In this document: positions 40,941 to 48,520 of the stretch, in pieces
Position numbering within the stretch: position 1 is the first letter of the stretch
Layout of the letters: each line of letters begins with the position of its first letter
Source of the DNA: Pseudonocardia sp.
GTDB lineage: Bacteria; Actinomycetota; Actinomycetes; Mycobacteriales; Pseudonocardiaceae
NCBI RefSeq assembly: GCF_025965585.1
Contig: NZ_JAOPWR010000364.1
Span: forward strand, 1-48,520
DNA: 48,520 bases
Reading direction: 5' to 3'
Notes under the pieces: model-generated
The model's database searches: none
Told to the model about the DNA's origin: nothing
What the model saw: only the letters and a program-made list of their open reading frames with translations
Position numbers and translations under genes: made by a program

Positions 40941-42205
40941 CCACCACAGAGAAGCGGATCGGCGCAGGGAAGACCGGCGCAGGGAAGACCGGCGCCACCC
41001 CGCCCGCGCGGGAGAAGGTGCCGGCCGGCGAGCTCGTCGAGGTCCCGATGACCGTCAACGGTTCGGACGTGACGGTGCGGGTGCCCGCCCGCATGCACCT
41101 CGCCGACGCGTTGCGCGAGCAGCTCGGCCTCACCGGCACCCACCTGGGCTGCGAGCACGGGGTGTGCGGGATGTGCACGATCCTCGTCGACGGCGACGCG
41201 GCCCGGGCCTGCCTGCTGTTCGCCGTGCAGTGCGAGGGCGCGGAGATCGTCACGGTCGAGGGGCTCGGCTCCGCCGACGACCAGCACCCGCTGCAGCAGG
41301 CGTTCTCCGCCCACCACGGCCTGCAGTGCGGGTTCTGCACGCCCGGGATGCTCATGAGCTCCTACGACCTGCTCGCCCACGAGCCGGACGTGGACGCCGA
41401 GGAGCTGCCCGAGCGGATGTCGGGTGTGCTGTGCCGGTGCACCGGCTACCGGGGCATCCTCGCGGCCGTCGCCGACGTGGCCGCCGAGCACCCCGGCGGC
41501 GTCCCCGCCCCGATGAACTGCGCCGCGCGGACTCTCGTCGGGCGGGGGAGCGGGTCCACGACCGGCACGGCCGACGAGGACGCCCCGGAAGCGCACGCGG
41601 AGGTCCCCGCCGAGGTGCGGGTGCCCATCGGCTCGCCCTCGGCGACCGTCGAGGTCACGAGCACGCTGAGCTCCCCGCTCGACGACGTGTGGCGCGTCCT
41701 GGAGGACGTCCCGCGGCTCGTGGCGTGCCTGCCCGGCGCGGAGCTGCTGGAGACGCTGCCCGGCGACCGCTACCGCGGGAAGGCCGGGGTGTCGCTCGGG
41801 CCCGTCAAGCTGTCGTTCGCGGGGCTCGCCCAGATCCTCGAGCGCGACGTCGCCGACCACCGGATCCGGCTCGTCGGGCAGGGCGCCGACACCGGTGGCA
41901 GCGCCACGCAGGCCGACATCCGGCTGCGTGCCGAGGCCGGCCCGGACGGCGGCACGGTGCTGCGGGCCGACGCCGACCTGTTCCTCTCCGGGCGCATCGC
42001 GCAGTTCGGGCGGGCGCTGGCGGGTGACGTCAGCAGGCGGTTGTTCGAGCAGTTCGCAGTGGCCGTGGACGAGACGGCGCGAACCGGCACGGCCCCCACG
42101 GCCGCGGCGGGTCCCTCGCCGGTGCGGCTCGCGCTGCTGGCCGCGGCCGACGGGCTCAAGCGGACGGTCGCGCGGGTGCGGGCGCGGCTGGCCCGGCGGT
42201 CCTGA
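40937..42205 (+). CDS. 2Fe-2S small subunit of the molybdenum hydroxylase fused to a CoxG/SRPBCC domain
   Basis: The 422-residue protein joins two units usually made separately. Residues about 33-195 are the CoxS part: plant-type cluster Cys72, 77, 80 and 92 (GCEHGVCGMC) and the second cluster Cys131, 134, 166 and 168 (CGFCTPGM, CRCTG). After a linker (about 195-220) residues about 225-385 form a CoxG-like SRPBCC domain (STLSSPLDDVWRVLEDVPRLVACLPGAELL and so on), linked in CO dehydrogenase to membrane recruitment. Near the N-terminus is GAGKTGAGKTGA, from a 15-base direct repeat. The C-terminal Arg-rich end is basic. It ends the hydroxylase operon. Confidence 0.9.
   Translation: MTTTEKRIGAGKTGAGKTGATPPAREKVPAGELVEVPMTVNGSDVTVRVPARMHLADALREQLGLTGTHLGCEHGVCGMCTILVDGDAARACLLFAVQCEGAEIVTVEGLGSADDQHPLQQAFSAHHGLQCGFCTPGMLMSSYDLLAHEPDVDAEELPERMSGVLCRCTGYRGILAAVADVAAEHPGGVPAPMNCAARTLVGRGSGSTTGTADEDAPEAHAEVPAEVRVPIGSPSATVEVTSTLSSPLDDVWRVLEDVPRLVACLPGAELLETLPGDRYRGKAGVSLGPVKLSFAGLAQILERDVADHRIRLVGQGADTGGSATQADIRLRAEAGPDGGTVLRADADLFLSGRIAQFGRALAGDVSRRLFEQFAVAVDETARTGTAPTAAAGPSPVRLALLAAADGLKRTVARVRARLARRS
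40961..40990 (+). repeat. 15-base direct repeat in the 2Fe-2S subunit gene
   Basis: GGCGCAGGGAAGACC occurs at 40961-40975 and again at 40976-40990, followed by a partial third (GGCGCC). It encodes Gly-Ala-Gly-Lys-Thr twice in a region before the iron-sulfur domain that is probably disordered. Confidence 0.85.
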
Positions 42206-42281
42206 CCACCCGGCAGGGGCACCGGCGCGTCGTCGGGCCAGGCGGTGCGGGAGGCACGACCGGATCGTAGAGTCCGAGATC

Positions 42282-43190
42282 GTGCTCGATCCCCAGTTCC
42301 GCACCGTTCTCGACACGCTCACCGCGGCAGGCGCCGTCCCGCTGGTCCGGGGCTCCGCCCCCGAGAGCCGCGACCACTACCGGGAGCTGTCGCTCTCCCG
42401 GCGCGGACCGGGGTTCGTGCCCGAGCAGGTGGCCGCGGTCCGCGACGCCACGGTCGACGGGCCGCGCGGGCCGATCCCGGTGCGGATCTACACACCGTCG
42501 CAGGACCGGGGCCGGGCGGTCACGTACCTGCACGGCGGTGGATGGGTGCTCGGCGACCTCGACACCCACGACCCGGTGTGCCGCCGCGTGGCCAACGCCG
42601 TCGGTGCCGTCGTCGTGGCGGTGGACTACCGGCTGGCGCCCGAGCATCCCCATCCCGCACCGCTCGACGACGCCGCGGCGGCCCTGAGCTGGACCGCGGC
42701 GGAGTTCGCCGGGCGGCCGCTGGGCGTCGCCGGCGACAGCGCGGGTGGCGGTCTCGCCGCGGGCGCGGCGCTGCGGGCCCGGGACGCGGGCGTGCTGTTG
42801 GCCGCGCAGCTGCTCTGGTACCCCACGATCGACCCGGCGCTGCGCTCGGCGTCGGTCACGGAGAACGGCGAGGGCTACTTCCTCACCGCGAAGGACATGC
42901 AGTGGTTCCTCGAGCAGTACGTGCCGGGCGGCACCGCGGACCCACACGTGGACCTGCTCGCCGCCGACGTCACGGGAGTGGCACCCGCTGTGGTGGCCAC
43001 GGCCGAGTTCGACCCGCTCCGCGACGAGGGCGACGCCTACGCCACGCACCTCTCCGCGGCGGGCGTCGAGGTCCGGCACGTGCCCGGACCGGGCCTCATC
43101 CATGGCTACGCCGCGTTCCTCGGGGCCGTCGCCGCGGCGGACACCCGGGCCGCGGAGGTGCTGGCGGCGTTCGACGCGCTGCTGGGCTGA
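42282..43190 (+). CDS. Alpha/beta hydrolase of the hormone-sensitive lipase family
   Basis: A 302-residue esterase with the oxyanion motif HGGG (residues 84-87), nucleophile motif GDSAGGG, an Asp in EFDPLRDEG and His in LIHGYAAF, the complete HSL triad. It would cleave short acyl esters or lactones. The GTG at 42282 lies eight bases after TAGAGT (42268-42273), possibly a near-leaderless promoter of its own; a 76-base gap separates it from the hydroxylase operon, so a role in that pathway is possible but not required. Confidence 0.88.
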   Translation: MLDPQFRTVLDTLTAAGAVPLVRGSAPESRDHYRELSLSRRGPGFVPEQVAAVRDATVDGPRGPIPVRIYTPSQDRGRAVTYLHGGGWVLGDLDTHDPVCRRVANAVGAVVVAVDYRLAPEHPHPAPLDDAAAALSWTAAEFAGRPLGVAGDSAGGGLAAGAALRARDAGVLLAAQLLWYPTIDPALRSASVTENGEGYFLTAKDMQWFLEQYVPGGTADPHVDLLAADVTGVAPAVVATAEFDPLRDEGDAYATHLSAAGVEVRHVPGPGLIHGYAAFLGAVAAADTRAAEVLAAFDALLG

Positions 43191-43221
43191 TCCGGGATCC
43201 GCGCGGGCCGCGGGGGCACGT

Positions 43222-43245
43222 GCCGCCGACCGCGTCCCCGGCGGC
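43222..43245 (+). terminator. Hairpin after the hydrolase gene
   Basis: GCCGCCG (43222-43228) pairs with CGGCGGC (43239-43245) around a 10-base loop, 31 bases after the stop at 43190. Confidence 0.45.
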
Positions 43246-43269
43246 GTGACGCATCACGAGTGCGCCTCA

Positions 43270-43297
43270 GCGTGGTTCGTTGACGGAACGACCACGC
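43270..43297. terminator. Bidirectional hairpin between convergent genes
   Basis: GCGTGGT plus CGTT (one bulged T at 43277) pairs with AACG plus ACCACGC around a five-base loop (43282-43286). It lies 20 bases past the acetyltransferase stop and about 80 past the hydrolase stop, so it can end transcription from either side. Confidence 0.6.
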
Positions 43298-43316
43298 CGA
43301 TGGCGCATCGGGCGGG

Positions 43317-43886
43317 TCAGAGGGCCCGCAGGCCGGTACCCGACCTCTCGTGGCGGGTGCCGCACTCGGGGCAGGTCAGGTCGTCGGCCAGGCGCTCGCC
43401 GCACGCGCAGACCCAGCCCTTCGCCCGTGCCGGGTTGCCGGCCACGAACGCGTGGGCGGGCACATCCTTCGTGACCACGGCACCCGCGGCGGCGAACGCG
43501 TGCTCGCCGATCTCGGTGCCGCAGACCACCACGGTGCCGGCCCCGAGCGTGGCGCCGCGGCGCACGGTGGTGGGCAGCAGCACCTCGGGCCCGCGCTTGA
43601 TCGCCGCTCGCGGGCGCAGGTCGTTGGTGAACAGCACGTTGGGCCCGAGGAACACGTCGTCCTCGCACGTCACGCCGGTGAACACGAGCGTGCCGTTCTT
43701 CACCGTGACGTTGTCGCCGAGGGTGGCTCCGGTCTCGACGAACGCGCAGTCGCAGATGTTGCAGTCGCGGCCGATGCGCGCGCCGGGCAGGACGTGGGCG
43801 AACGCCCAGACCCGCGTGCCCTCGCCGACCTCGTCGCTCTCGCACAGCCCCTGGGGGTGCACCCGGACCCCGGCCGCGAGCGTCAC
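43317..43886 (-). CDS. Left-handed beta-helix sugar N-acetyltransferase with a C-terminal zinc ribbon
   Basis: A 189-residue WbpD/FdtC-like acetyltransferase. The hexapeptide helix (about residues 8-150) includes VWAFAHVLPGARIGRDCNICDCAFVE, FLGPNVLFTNDLRPR and AGAVVTKDVPAHAFVAGNPAR. It acetylates an amino sugar nucleotide with acetyl-CoA. Unusually, the end adds a rubredoxin-like CACGERLADDLTCPECG knuckle, a probable zinc site. The start is GTG 43886, in a GTGA overlap with the aminotransferase stop. Confidence 0.85.
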   Translation of the reverse strand: MTLAAGVRVHPQGLCESDEVGEGTRVWAFAHVLPGARIGRDCNICDCAFVETGATLGDNVTVKNGTLVFTGVTCEDDVFLGPNVLFTNDLRPRAAIKRGPEVLLPTTVRRGATLGAGTVVVCGTEIGEHAFAAAGAVVTKDVPAHAFVAGNPARAKGWVCACGERLADDLTCPECGTRHERSGTGLRAL

Positions 43887-45010
43887 CGTGCGACGGCCTC
43901 GGCCAGCACGGAGACCACACGCTCCTGCTGGGCCGGGGTGATGTTCGGGAACATCGGCAGCGAGATGATCTCGTCGGCGAGCAGCTCCGCGTTCGGGAAC
44001 GAGCCCGAGCCCTTGCCGAGGTGGGCGAAGGCCTCGGTGCGGTGGACCGCGGTGGGGTAGTGGATGCCGGCGCCGATCTTGGCCTCGTGCAGCTCGGCGA
44101 GGACGCGGTCGCGCTCGGCGACGCGCACGACGTAGAGGTGCCAGACCGGGAGGTTGCCCTCGGCCACCACCGGGCCGGTGACGCCGTCGACACCCGCGAG
44201 GAGCGTGTCGTAGCGCTCGGCGGCGGCGCGGCGCTGCGCGTTCCAGCCGTCGAGGCGGCGGAGCTTGGCCGACAGGACCACGGCCTGCAGGGTGTCGAGG
44301 CGGCTGTTGAAGCCGAGCACGGTGTGCTCGTACTTGCGGGGCGAGCCGTGCTCGCGCAGCAGCGCGACGGTGGCGGCGAGGTCGTCGCTGTCGGTCAGCA
44401 CCGCGCCGGCGTCGCCGTAGGCGCCGAGGTTCTTGCCCGGGTAGAAGCTGGTGGCGGCGATGTCCCCGAGCTTGCCCGCCGCGACGCCGTGGCGCTGCGC
44501 ACCCTGGGACTGCGCGGCGTCCTCGAGGATGGCCACGCGGCTGGGCAGCGCCGCGCGCAGCTGCTCGACCGACGCTGTCTGGCCGTAGAGGTGCACCGGC
44601 AGCACCACGCGGGTGCGGTCGGTGACGGCGGCCGCGGCGGCGTCCACGTCGACCAGCGCGGTGTCGAGAAGGCAGTCCACCAGCACCGGGGTGGCGCCGG
44701 AGCGGGTGACCGCCTCGGCGGTGGCGATGAAGGTGTTGGCGGGCAGGATGCACTCGTCACCGGGGCCGACGCCCAGCGCGCGCAGCGCCATCTCGATGGC
44801 GTCGGTGCCGTTGCCGACCCCGACGCAGTGCGCGATGCCCGACCAGGTGGCGTACTCGGACTCGAAGGCCTTGATCTGCGGGCCGCCCACGAACGCGGTG
44901 CGGCCCACGACCTCGGCCCAGCCGGCCTCGACCTCGGCGGCCACCTCGGCGTGCGCGGCGGCGAGGTCGAGGAAGGGCACGGCCTCGACGGTCGGCAGGG
45001 TGCTGGTCAA
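43883..45010 (-). CDS. DegT/DnrJ/EryC1 sugar aminotransferase (first copy)
   Basis: A 375-residue PLP enzyme that transfers an amino group to a keto sugar nucleotide. VPFLDLAAAHAE and TAFVGGPQIKAFE fit the QdtB/FdtB-type N-terminus; the PLP Lys is in SFYPGKNLGAYGDAGA, and DAAQSQGA precedes it. The start appears to be TTG at 45010, with GAGGAG about seven bases before it. It precedes and overlaps the acetyltransferase gene, a pair that would make an N-acetylated amino sugar. Confidence 0.9.
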   Translation of the reverse strand: MTSTLPTVEAVPFLDLAAAHAEVAAEVEAGWAEVVGRTAFVGGPQIKAFESEYATWSGIAHCVGVGNGTDAIEMALRALGVGPGDECILPANTFIATAEAVTRSGATPVLVDCLLDTALVDVDAAAAAVTDRTRVVLPVHLYGQTASVEQLRAALPSRVAILEDAAQSQGAQRHGVAAGKLGDIAATSFYPGKNLGAYGDAGAVLTDSDDLAATVALLREHGSPRKYEHTVLGFNSRLDTLQAVVLSAKLRRLDGWNAQRRAAAERYDTLLAGVDGVTGPVVAEGNLPVWHLYVVRVAERDRVLAELHEAKIGAGIHYPTAVHRTEAFAHLGKGSGSFPNAELLADEIISLPMFPNITPAQQERVVSVLAEAVAR

Positions 45011-45033
45011 CGAACGCTCCTCGGAGTGGGGTG

Positions 45034-46173
45034 TCAGCCGGCGGCGGGGGCGGCAGCCGCCACCCCGATCGCGGCGGCGAGGGCCGCGACCACCGTGTCC
45101 TGCTCGGCGTCGGTCAGGTCGTGGTGCACGGGAAGGATCACCGAGCGGGTGGTGAGGTGCTCGGTGGCCGGCAGCGGCCCGTGCGGGTGCCCGGCGTAGG
45201 CGGGCTCCAGGTGCGCGGCCATGATCCCGCGACGGGCCGAGACACCGGCCTCGGCGAGTGCGGCGAGCACGTCGGCCACGGGCGGGGCCGCGTCGGGCAG
45301 CACCACCCAGAACGACTGGAAGTTCGACGTGGCGTACTCGGGGTCACGTACCGTCTGCAGCCCGAGCGGGGCCAGCAGCTCCTGGTAGCGGGCGGCGATC
45401 TCGCGGCGGCGCGCCACGATCGTCGGCAGCCGGCGCAGCTGCACGAGGCCCATCGCGGCCTGGATATCGGTCATCCGGTAGTTGAACGCCGTCTCGCCGT
45501 ACTCCTCGACGATGGCGCGGCCGGCGGCGTGCCGGTCGGCGGCCGAGACGCTCATGCCGTGCTCGCGCAGGCGCCGCATGCGGGCGGCGAGCTCCTCGTC
45601 GTCGGTGGTGATCATGCCGCCCTCGCCGGTGGTGAGCAGCTTGCGCGGGTGGAACGACCACGCGGCGAGCAGCGCGCCCTCGCCGGTGGGGCGCCCGTAG
45701 AGCGTGGAGCCGGCCGCGCACGCGGCGTCCTGGACGAGCGGCAGCCCGCCGAGCGCGGTGCGCAGCGCGTTGACGTCGGCGGGGACGCCCGCCTGGTGCA
45801 CGACCATGACGGCCTTGGTGGCATCGGTGCGCACGGCCGTGACGGTCTCGGCGGTGATGTTGCCGGTTGCCGGGTCGATGTCGGCGAACACCGGCGTGGC
45901 CCCGCAGTAGCGCACGGCGTTGGCCGAGGCGATGAACGAGAACGACGGCACGATCACCTCGTCGCCCGACCCGACGCCCAGCACGTACAGGCACAGGTGC
46001 AGCGCCGTGGTGCAGTTCGAGGTGGCGACGCCGTGGTCGGCCCCGACGGAGGCGGCGAACGCCTTCTCGAACTCGGCGACGCGCGGGCCCTGGGCCACCC
46101 AGCCGGAACGCACGGCCTCCGCGACGGCCTGGGCCTCCTCCTCGCCGAGCAGCGGGCGCATCACCGGGATCAT
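45034..46173 (-). CDS. DegT/DnrJ/EryC1 sugar aminotransferase (second copy)
   Basis: A 379-residue PLP aminotransferase of a different subgroup: MIPVMRPLLGEEEAQAV and SGWVAQGPRVAEFE at the N-terminus, TSNCTTALHLCLYVLG, and the PLP Lys in SFHPRKLLTTGEGGM. ATG 46173 is favoured over TTG 46179 because AAAGG is six bases upstream. Two aminotransferases in one cassette suggest a diamino sugar or two distinct amino sugars. Confidence 0.88.
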   Translation of the reverse strand: MIPVMRPLLGEEEAQAVAEAVRSGWVAQGPRVAEFEKAFAASVGADHGVATSNCTTALHLCLYVLGVGSGDEVIVPSFSFIASANAVRYCGATPVFADIDPATGNITAETVTAVRTDATKAVMVVHQAGVPADVNALRTALGGLPLVQDAACAAGSTLYGRPTGEGALLAAWSFHPRKLLTTGEGGMITTDDEELAARMRRLREHGMSVSAADRHAAGRAIVEEYGETAFNYRMTDIQAAMGLVQLRRLPTIVARRREIAARYQELLAPLGLQTVRDPEYATSNFQSFWVVLPDAAPPVADVLAALAEAGVSARRGIMAAHLEPAYAGHPHGPLPATEHLTTRSVILPVHHDLTDAEQDTVVAALAAAIGVAAAAPAAG

Positions 46174-46200
46174 GGGCAACCTTTCGGGGTGAGGACGGGG

Positions 46201-47190
46201 TCAGCTGGCGGTGGTGGTCGCCTCGGCGCTCCACCACTTCACGAGGTCGCGCAGGCCGTCCTCGAGCTCGATCTCGGGCGTCCAGCCGAGTTCGGACGCC
46301 GCCCGGGAGATGTCGGCGAGGCGGCGGGTGACGCCGTTGACCGCGCGCTCCGGACCGTGCTCCGGCAACAGGTCGGAGTCCATGGCCGCCAGCAGCGCGG
46401 ACGCGAGCTCCGCGAGGCTGGTCTCGGTGGCGGTGGCGATGTTGTAGACGGTATCGGTGACGTCGGCGCGCGCGGCGAGCAGGTTGGCGCGGGCGATGTC
46501 GTGCACGTGCACGAAGTCCATCGTCTGCTTGCCGTCGCCGAAGATCAGCGGGGCGTCGCCGCGGACGATGCGCTCCATCCAGCGGATCAGCACCTCGGTG
46601 TAGAGGCCGTGGACGTCCATGCGCGGGCCGTAGACGTTGAAGTAGCGCAGAGCCACGTAGTCGAGGCCGTTCATGGCGTGGAAGCTGCGCAGCATGCCCT
46701 CGTTGAACGCCTTCGCCGCACCGTAGAAGGTGTCGTTGTTGTAGGGGTGGTGGCGCTCGGTGGTCGGGAAGGTCTCGGCCAGGCCGTAGATCGACGCCGA
46801 CGACGACGCGACGACCTTCTTGACGTCGTTCGCAACGGCCGCCTCGATGACGGTGAACGTGCCGTCCACCAGCGACTCCAGCGCGAGGCGGGGCTGCTCG
46901 GCGCACTGGGTGATGCGCAGCGCGGCGAGGTGGAACACCACGTCGATACCCGCGGTGAGCTCACCCACCAGCTTCGGGTCGTTGATGTCACCGGTGACGA
47001 CGGTCAGCCGGTCGCCGCCGATGGCCTGCGCGTTCGCGAGGTTCTCCATCCGGCCGCGGGCGAAGTTGTCGAGCACCACGACCTCGGTGGCTCCGGCCTC
47101 CAGCGCCTGGTCGACGACGTGCGAGCCGATCGTTCCGGCCCCACCGGTGACGAGAATGCGCTGGCCGGTGACCGGCTGGGCAGTGCTCAC
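46201..47190 (-). CDS. NAD-dependent epimerase/dehydratase (extended SDR)
   Basis: A 329-residue nucleotide-sugar enzyme: ILVTGGAGTIGSHVV NAD site (about residues 12-26), HLAALR, SSSASIYG and the catalytic YGAAK near residue 155, then RYFNVYGPRMD. It would produce the keto or epimerised sugar for the aminotransferases. GTG 47190 follows AGGAGG at six bases; the longer frame to 47247 has no SDR similarity. It heads the sugar cassette. Confidence 0.9.
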   Translation of the reverse strand: MSTAQPVTGQRILVTGGAGTIGSHVVDQALEAGATEVVVLDNFARGRMENLANAQAIGGDRLTVVTGDINDPKLVGELTAGIDVVFHLAALRITQCAEQPRLALESLVDGTFTVIEAAVANDVKKVVASSSASIYGLAETFPTTERHHPYNNDTFYGAAKAFNEGMLRSFHAMNGLDYVALRYFNVYGPRMDVHGLYTEVLIRWMERIVRGDAPLIFGDGKQTMDFVHVHDIARANLLAARADVTDTVYNIATATETSLAELASALLAAMDSDLLPEHGPERAVNGVTRRLADISRAASELGWTPEIELEDGLRDLVKWWSAEATTTAS

Positions 47191-47259
47191 GAGCGTCCTC
47201 CTGCTGATCCCCCCTGCACCACGCAGAGTCGACGAAGACGATGTCATCCCGGTGATGCG

Positions 47260-47763
47260 TCACCGCACAGGGGGTGTCCCGCTCGCGGGACCGGAGGTGT
47301 CCCGCAACGACGCCAGCAGCCGGTCGACGAACGTCACCTGCCCGGCCACCAGCTTGCGCCGCGCGGTGTCGGGGTCGAACCAGGCGGCCCGGTCGATCTC
47401 GGGGAACGACGCGATGCGGCCCGAGCGCGGCGGCCACTCGATCGTGAAGGTGTTGCTGTCGATGTGGTCGGCGTCGAAGTCGCCCGCCAGGGCGAAGACG
47501 GCGACGACCTTGCCCCCGCGCTGCTTGACGCTGCCGAGGTCGCGCAGCCGCCCGTCGGGCGGTGGGGAGCCGGTCTCCTCGGTGAACTCCCGCCGTGCGG
47601 CGTCGCGCGGGTCCTCGCCGGGATCGTGCTCGCCCTTCGGGATCGACCACGCGGCATCGTCCTTCTTCGCCCAGAACGGCCCGCCCATGTGCCCGAGCAG
47701 CAGCTCGACGCCGCCACCGGTCGCGGGCCGGTGCAACAGCAGGCCCGCACTCAGTACGGTCAC
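47260..47763 (-). CDS. NUDIX hydrolase
   Basis: A 167-residue NUDIX protein. The box is GEHDPGEDPRDAARREFTEETG, preceded by GGPFWAKKDDAAWSIPKGE as in the mycobacterial-type family whose members start VxxSAGLLLxR. I chose GTG 47763 for that reason; the open frame extends to 47859, adding 32 residues of unclear value. It removes a nucleoside diphosphate or similar substrate. It is on the same strand as the sugar cassette, 70 bases upstream of the epimerase start. Confidence 0.85.
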   Translation of the reverse strand: MTVLSAGLLLHRPATGGGVELLLGHMGGPFWAKKDDAAWSIPKGEHDPGEDPRDAARREFTEETGSPPPDGRLRDLGSVKQRGGKVVAVFALAGDFDADHIDSNTFTIEWPPRSGRIASFPEIDRAAWFDPDTARRKLVAGQVTFVDRLLASLRDTSGPASGTPPVR

Positions 47764-47869
47764 GTCCCACCCCTCGTCGTCGCGCTGCAGGTACCGCACC
47801 GTCCGCGGCTTCCGCTGGACACCGATCCGGACGGGGTGCGTCACGCCCGATCCTGTCACCGTGATCCGG

Positions 47870-48517
47870 TCAGTGCAGTTGCGGGAGCGCCCGGGAAGAT
47901 CGGCCGAGCACGCGGTCGAGGCCGTGGATCCCGGCCGCGAGTGCGAGGAAGATCAGGGTGATCACCAGGCTGTTGAGGGCGACACGCCCGTAGCCCAGGT
48001 CCGTGACCTCGAGGAACGGGTAGGGGTACCAGGTGATGATCGCGCCGCGCACCAGCGTGAACGCCAGCCAGGCCAGCGGGTAGATCAGCGACAGCAGCAC
48101 GGTGCGCAGCGAGACGAGCCCCCGGGGCCCGAGCAGCAGCCAGCCGATGACGAACATCACCGGTGACACCTGGTGGAACATCCGGTCGGCGACCAGCGCG
48201 CCGCCGTGCAGGTCGTAGAGGCCGATGAGCACCGTGTTGTAGACGATGCCGGTGACGGTGATGCCGAGCAGCGCGTCGAGCCAGAGCACTGCAAGCGCGG
48301 TGGACCGCAGGGCGGGCCGAGCCACCAGCGCGATGCACACCCCCGCGACGAGCAGGTTCGACATGATCGTGAAGAACGTGAACAGGTTCGCCACTCGGGA
48401 GGCCGGCGTGGCGAACACACCTGTCGTGTCGGCAGCTGTGATCGGGATCTGGATCGCGAGCGCCACGATCACCACGAGTGCGTTGAGCGCGAGCCACAGG
48501 CGCGCCTGGCGGGACAC
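47870..48517 (-). CDS. Pr6Pr-like integral membrane protein, start close to the window edge
   Basis: A 215-residue protein with about six hydrophobic helices. The layout LFTFFTIMSNLL, DRMFHQVSPVMFVIGWLL and TWYPYPFLEV resembles the Pr6Pr family of unknown function. GTG 48517 is three bases from the end of the window, so the true start may lie outside. It is 10-100 bases upstream of the NUDIX gene, depending on that gene's start. Confidence 0.75.
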   Translation of the reverse strand: MSRQARLWLALNALVVIVALAIQIPITAADTTGVFATPASRVANLFTFFTIMSNLLVAGVCIALVARPALRSTALAVLWLDALLGITVTGIVYNTVLIGLYDLHGGALVADRMFHQVSPVMFVIGWLLLGPRGLVSLRTVLLSLIYPLAWLAFTLVRGAIITWYPYPFLEVTDLGYGRVALNSLVITLIFLALAAGIHGLDRVLGRSSRALPQLH

Positions 48518-48520
48518 GGG

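Overview
The window is a contiguous piece of chromosome from a very GC-rich (roughly 70% or more by eye) actinobacterium. Protein styles and codon use fit the Pseudonocardiaceae (Pseudonocardia-like), but this is an inference because no rRNA or other phylogenetic marker is present. Genes are packed tightly, many with ATGA, GTGA or TGATG stop/start overlaps. GTG and TTG starts are frequent, and several genes look leaderless (TANNNT placed 5-8 bases before the start). I see no tRNA, rRNA, CRISPR array, insertion sequence or prophage.

Region 1 (1-10295) is one-carbon and methyl-group metabolism. A minus-strand, translationally coupled operon runs from 5603 to 1: a small coiled-coil protein, a MetV-like zinc/Fe-S MTHFR C-terminal protein, MetF, a MidA-like SAM methyltransferase, a core MetE, MetK and the start of formate-THF ligase. 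It is divergent from a PucR-type regulator, which is coupled to a homocysteine methyltransferase-MetF fusion. A second MetE-family enzyme follows, behind a promoter with a CRP/GlxR-type site. The set could move methyl groups between THF, homocysteine and SAM, and oxidise methyl-THF towards formate.

Region 2 (10296-19853) holds an SDR, a DUF4032 kinase-like protein, a glycosidase-like lipoprotein, and the cydA-cydB-cydD-cydC operon for cytochrome bd oxidase and its ABC assembly factor. Region 3 (19971-23146) is divergent from cydA. It has a tiny membrane-anchored protein with an SGAT motif, an ApbE flavin transferase, a two-heme ferric-reductase-like membrane protein, a NuoF-like flavoprotein and a 3-Cys ferredoxin. 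This looks like a transmembrane electron conduit. The shared intergenic region carries two identical-type palindromes, TTCTAC-N5-GTAGAA.

Region 4 (23216-28325) is methylmalonyl-CoA mutase (mutA, mutB) with its chaperone GTPase meaB. Region 5 (28472-30104) is a ferritin-like protein, an unrecognised 239-residue protein and a 93-residue Ser-rich peptide. The last two end in the same HC-x2-HC-x2-HC-x-G-H tail. I recognise no described system with this feature and consider it the most novel item here.

Region 6 (30177-35295) has a YdjM-like membrane hydrolase, an NADP-binding dehydrogenase, tandem repeats, a small secreted protein, an SDR, a flavin reductase, a sulfite-oxidase-like molybdoenzyme and a PadR regulator. 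Region 7 (35354-43190) is a PadR-linked operon of acyl-CoA synthetase, molybdenum hydroxylase subunits L, M and S (S fused to CoxG) and a crotonase. Its composition matches the 2-furoate (hmfABCDE) pathway. An HSL-type esterase follows.

Region 8 (43317-48517) is a minus-strand amino-sugar cassette (epimerase, two DegT aminotransferases, hexapeptide acetyltransferase), then a NUDIX hydrolase and a Pr6Pr-like membrane protein at the window edge.
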